From contig JACDBQ010000851.1 in assembly GCA_013694845.1 (NCBI GenBank), forward strand, positions 1 through 5,584: DNA of 5,584 bases, given 5' to 3'. This document shows, piece after piece, positions 5,152-5,584 of this stretch. The notes below the pieces were generated by a model. That model was not told where the DNA came from. It did no database searches and was given only the letters and a program-made list of their open reading frames with translations. This DNA comes from Acidobacteriota bacterium (GTDB lineage: Bacteria > Acidobacteriota > Vicinamibacteria > Vicinamibacterales > 2-12-FULL-66-21). How positions within the stretch are numbered: position 1 is the stretch's first letter; each line of letters opens with the position of its first letter. The position numbers and the translations under genes are program-made.

Positions 5152-5439
5152 CGCACCGGCTTCCAAGATCATTCCGTTAGGCGTTCTTAGGAGATATGTC
5201 CAGCTGTCCAAAATTTGCATACACTGGCTGAAGCCACCGCGGCGATGCCGGAGGCCGACTTCCGTGCGGTGATGAGGCGGCTCGACCCCGCGATGGTTCC
5301 GCCGCCTACGACGCGCTGAAGAAAGCCTGGGCGCTCCGCCAACTGCCACGTCGCACGATGCCCCGGCGGCGAATCGCCCAATGCGTTCGACGCGGAAACC
5401 ACGGCGTTCGCCCTGATCGAGCACAAGGAGCACACGAAC
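5152..5439. other. Spacer before the VOC gene, with broken coding-like fragments
   Basis: No complete gene is seen. ATG 5196 has a close AGGAG (5189-5193), but the frame stops after ten codons (MSSCPKFAYTG). A second plus frame reads TLAEATAAMPEADFRAVMRR then LDPAMVP (5221-5295) before a stop at 5317. A third reads SAAYDALKKAWALRQ (about 5298-5344). Frame 1 after 5320 reads CPGGESPNAFDAETTAFALI straight into the VOC start. Together these may be one small gene shattered by frameshifts, possibly a short helical protein, but the family is not recognised and chance cannot be excluded. Confidence 0.3.
5425..5430 (+). promoter_or_regulatory. Ribosome binding site of the VOC gene
   Basis: AAGGAG, nine bases before ATG 5440, supports that start over the open frame upstream. 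Confidence 0.6.
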
Positions 5440-5584
5440 ATGAAGCCGAAGAACACGATCTGCCTCAGGTTCGACAAGGACGCGCATGAGGCGGCGCGCT
5501 TCTACGCCGCCACCTTTCCGGATAGTGAAGTGACCGCTGTTCACGAGGCGCCCGGTGACTACCCGGGCGGCAAGGAGGGCGATG
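5440..5584 (+). CDS. PhnB-like VOC (glyoxalase/3-demethylubiquinone-9 3-methyltransferase-type) protein, 5' part
   Basis: The first 48 residues read MKPKNTICLRFDKDAHEAAR, FYAATFPDSEVTAVHEAPGD, YPGGKEGD. This matches the start of the PhnB-type vicinal oxygen chelate family, whose members begin with an Ix(x)CLWFD strand, then the EAAxFYxxxFP(N/D)S helix-strand and a GKEGD(V)xT turn. Members are usually about 150 residues; the name 3-demethylubiquinone methyltransferase is historical and most have no proven enzyme activity. L9-R10 stands where most relatives have a Trp. The frame is open to the window end, so the gene continues. A good ribosome binding site precedes it. It is not clearly in an operon with the broken monooxygenase 289 bases upstream. 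Confidence 0.8.
   Translation, partial: MKPKNTICLRFDKDAHEAARFYAATFPDSEVTAVHEAPGDYPGGKEGD

Noticed and set aside
5177..5183. GTTAGGC resembling an integron attC core site
   Set aside because: No matching RYYYAAC partner or folded attC was found upstream within attC length; GGCGTTCTAACG near 2940 is over 2 kb away.
5187..5477. Minus-strand ORF with a signal-peptide-like start (MSNLRQIVFFGFMFVCSLCS)
   Set aside because: It is the antisense of the VOC gene start and its ribosome binding site; the hydrophobic run is the shadow of EHKEHTNMKPKN and has no family resemblance.
4918..5544. Long minus-strand open frame across the monooxygenase end and VOC start
   Set aside because: It covers two recognised plus-strand coding regions in antisense, and its product is arginine-rich without motifs.
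1..5584. CRISPR array or insertion-sequence ends
   Set aside because: No regularly spaced direct repeats, no transposase and no long terminal inverted repeats were seen; the two palindromes are not inverted-repeat ends of a recognisable element.

Overview
GC-rich bacterial DNA with strong G/C preference at third codon positions. The gene types (TIR effector, ASK-like TPR protein, a soil-type HNH endonuclease family, a Rox-like flavin monooxygenase, a PhnB-type VOC protein) suggest a large-genome soil or environmental bacterium, for example an Acidobacteriota or Gemmatimonadota relative. This placement is an inference from gene families, not from a marker gene.

Layout: (1) 1-687, minus strand, a TIR-domain protein whose reading frame ends in TGA at 91-93 but continues in frame, with family-like sequence, to the window edge. 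(2) 870-2165, plus strand, divergent from the TIR gene: an intact protein with an N-terminal nucleoside deoxyribosyltransferase/deoxyribohydrolase-like domain and a C-terminal TPR scaffold. (3) 2286-2809, minus strand, a gutted HNH endonuclease gene (middle missing plus a one-base frameshift) that runs in frame into a small two-helix membrane ORF. (4) 2810-3324, no convincing gene, but it holds one of two copies of an identical 18-bp perfect palindrome; the other copy lies at the HNH/membrane ORF join. (5) 3325-3809, minus strand, an ispH/lytB pseudogene with its central part missing. (6) 4010-5151, plus strand, a class A FAD monooxygenase that lacks its FAD-binding N-terminus and carries a one-base frameshift. 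(7) 5440-5584, plus strand, the start of a PhnB-like VOC protein, running off the window.

The most interesting unit is the divergent TIR / DRHyd-like-TPR pair. TIR domains commonly make or destroy NAD+-derived molecules, and TPR scaffolds of this ASK-related kind have been proposed as sensors of NAD+-derived signals in prokaryotic immunity. The pair could be an effector/sensor module, although the TIR gene may be cut short here. The rest of the window looks like a gene graveyard: at least three genes are broken, two by loss of their central segments and two by loss of a single G. The damage is either real accessory-region decay or partly sequence/assembly error.
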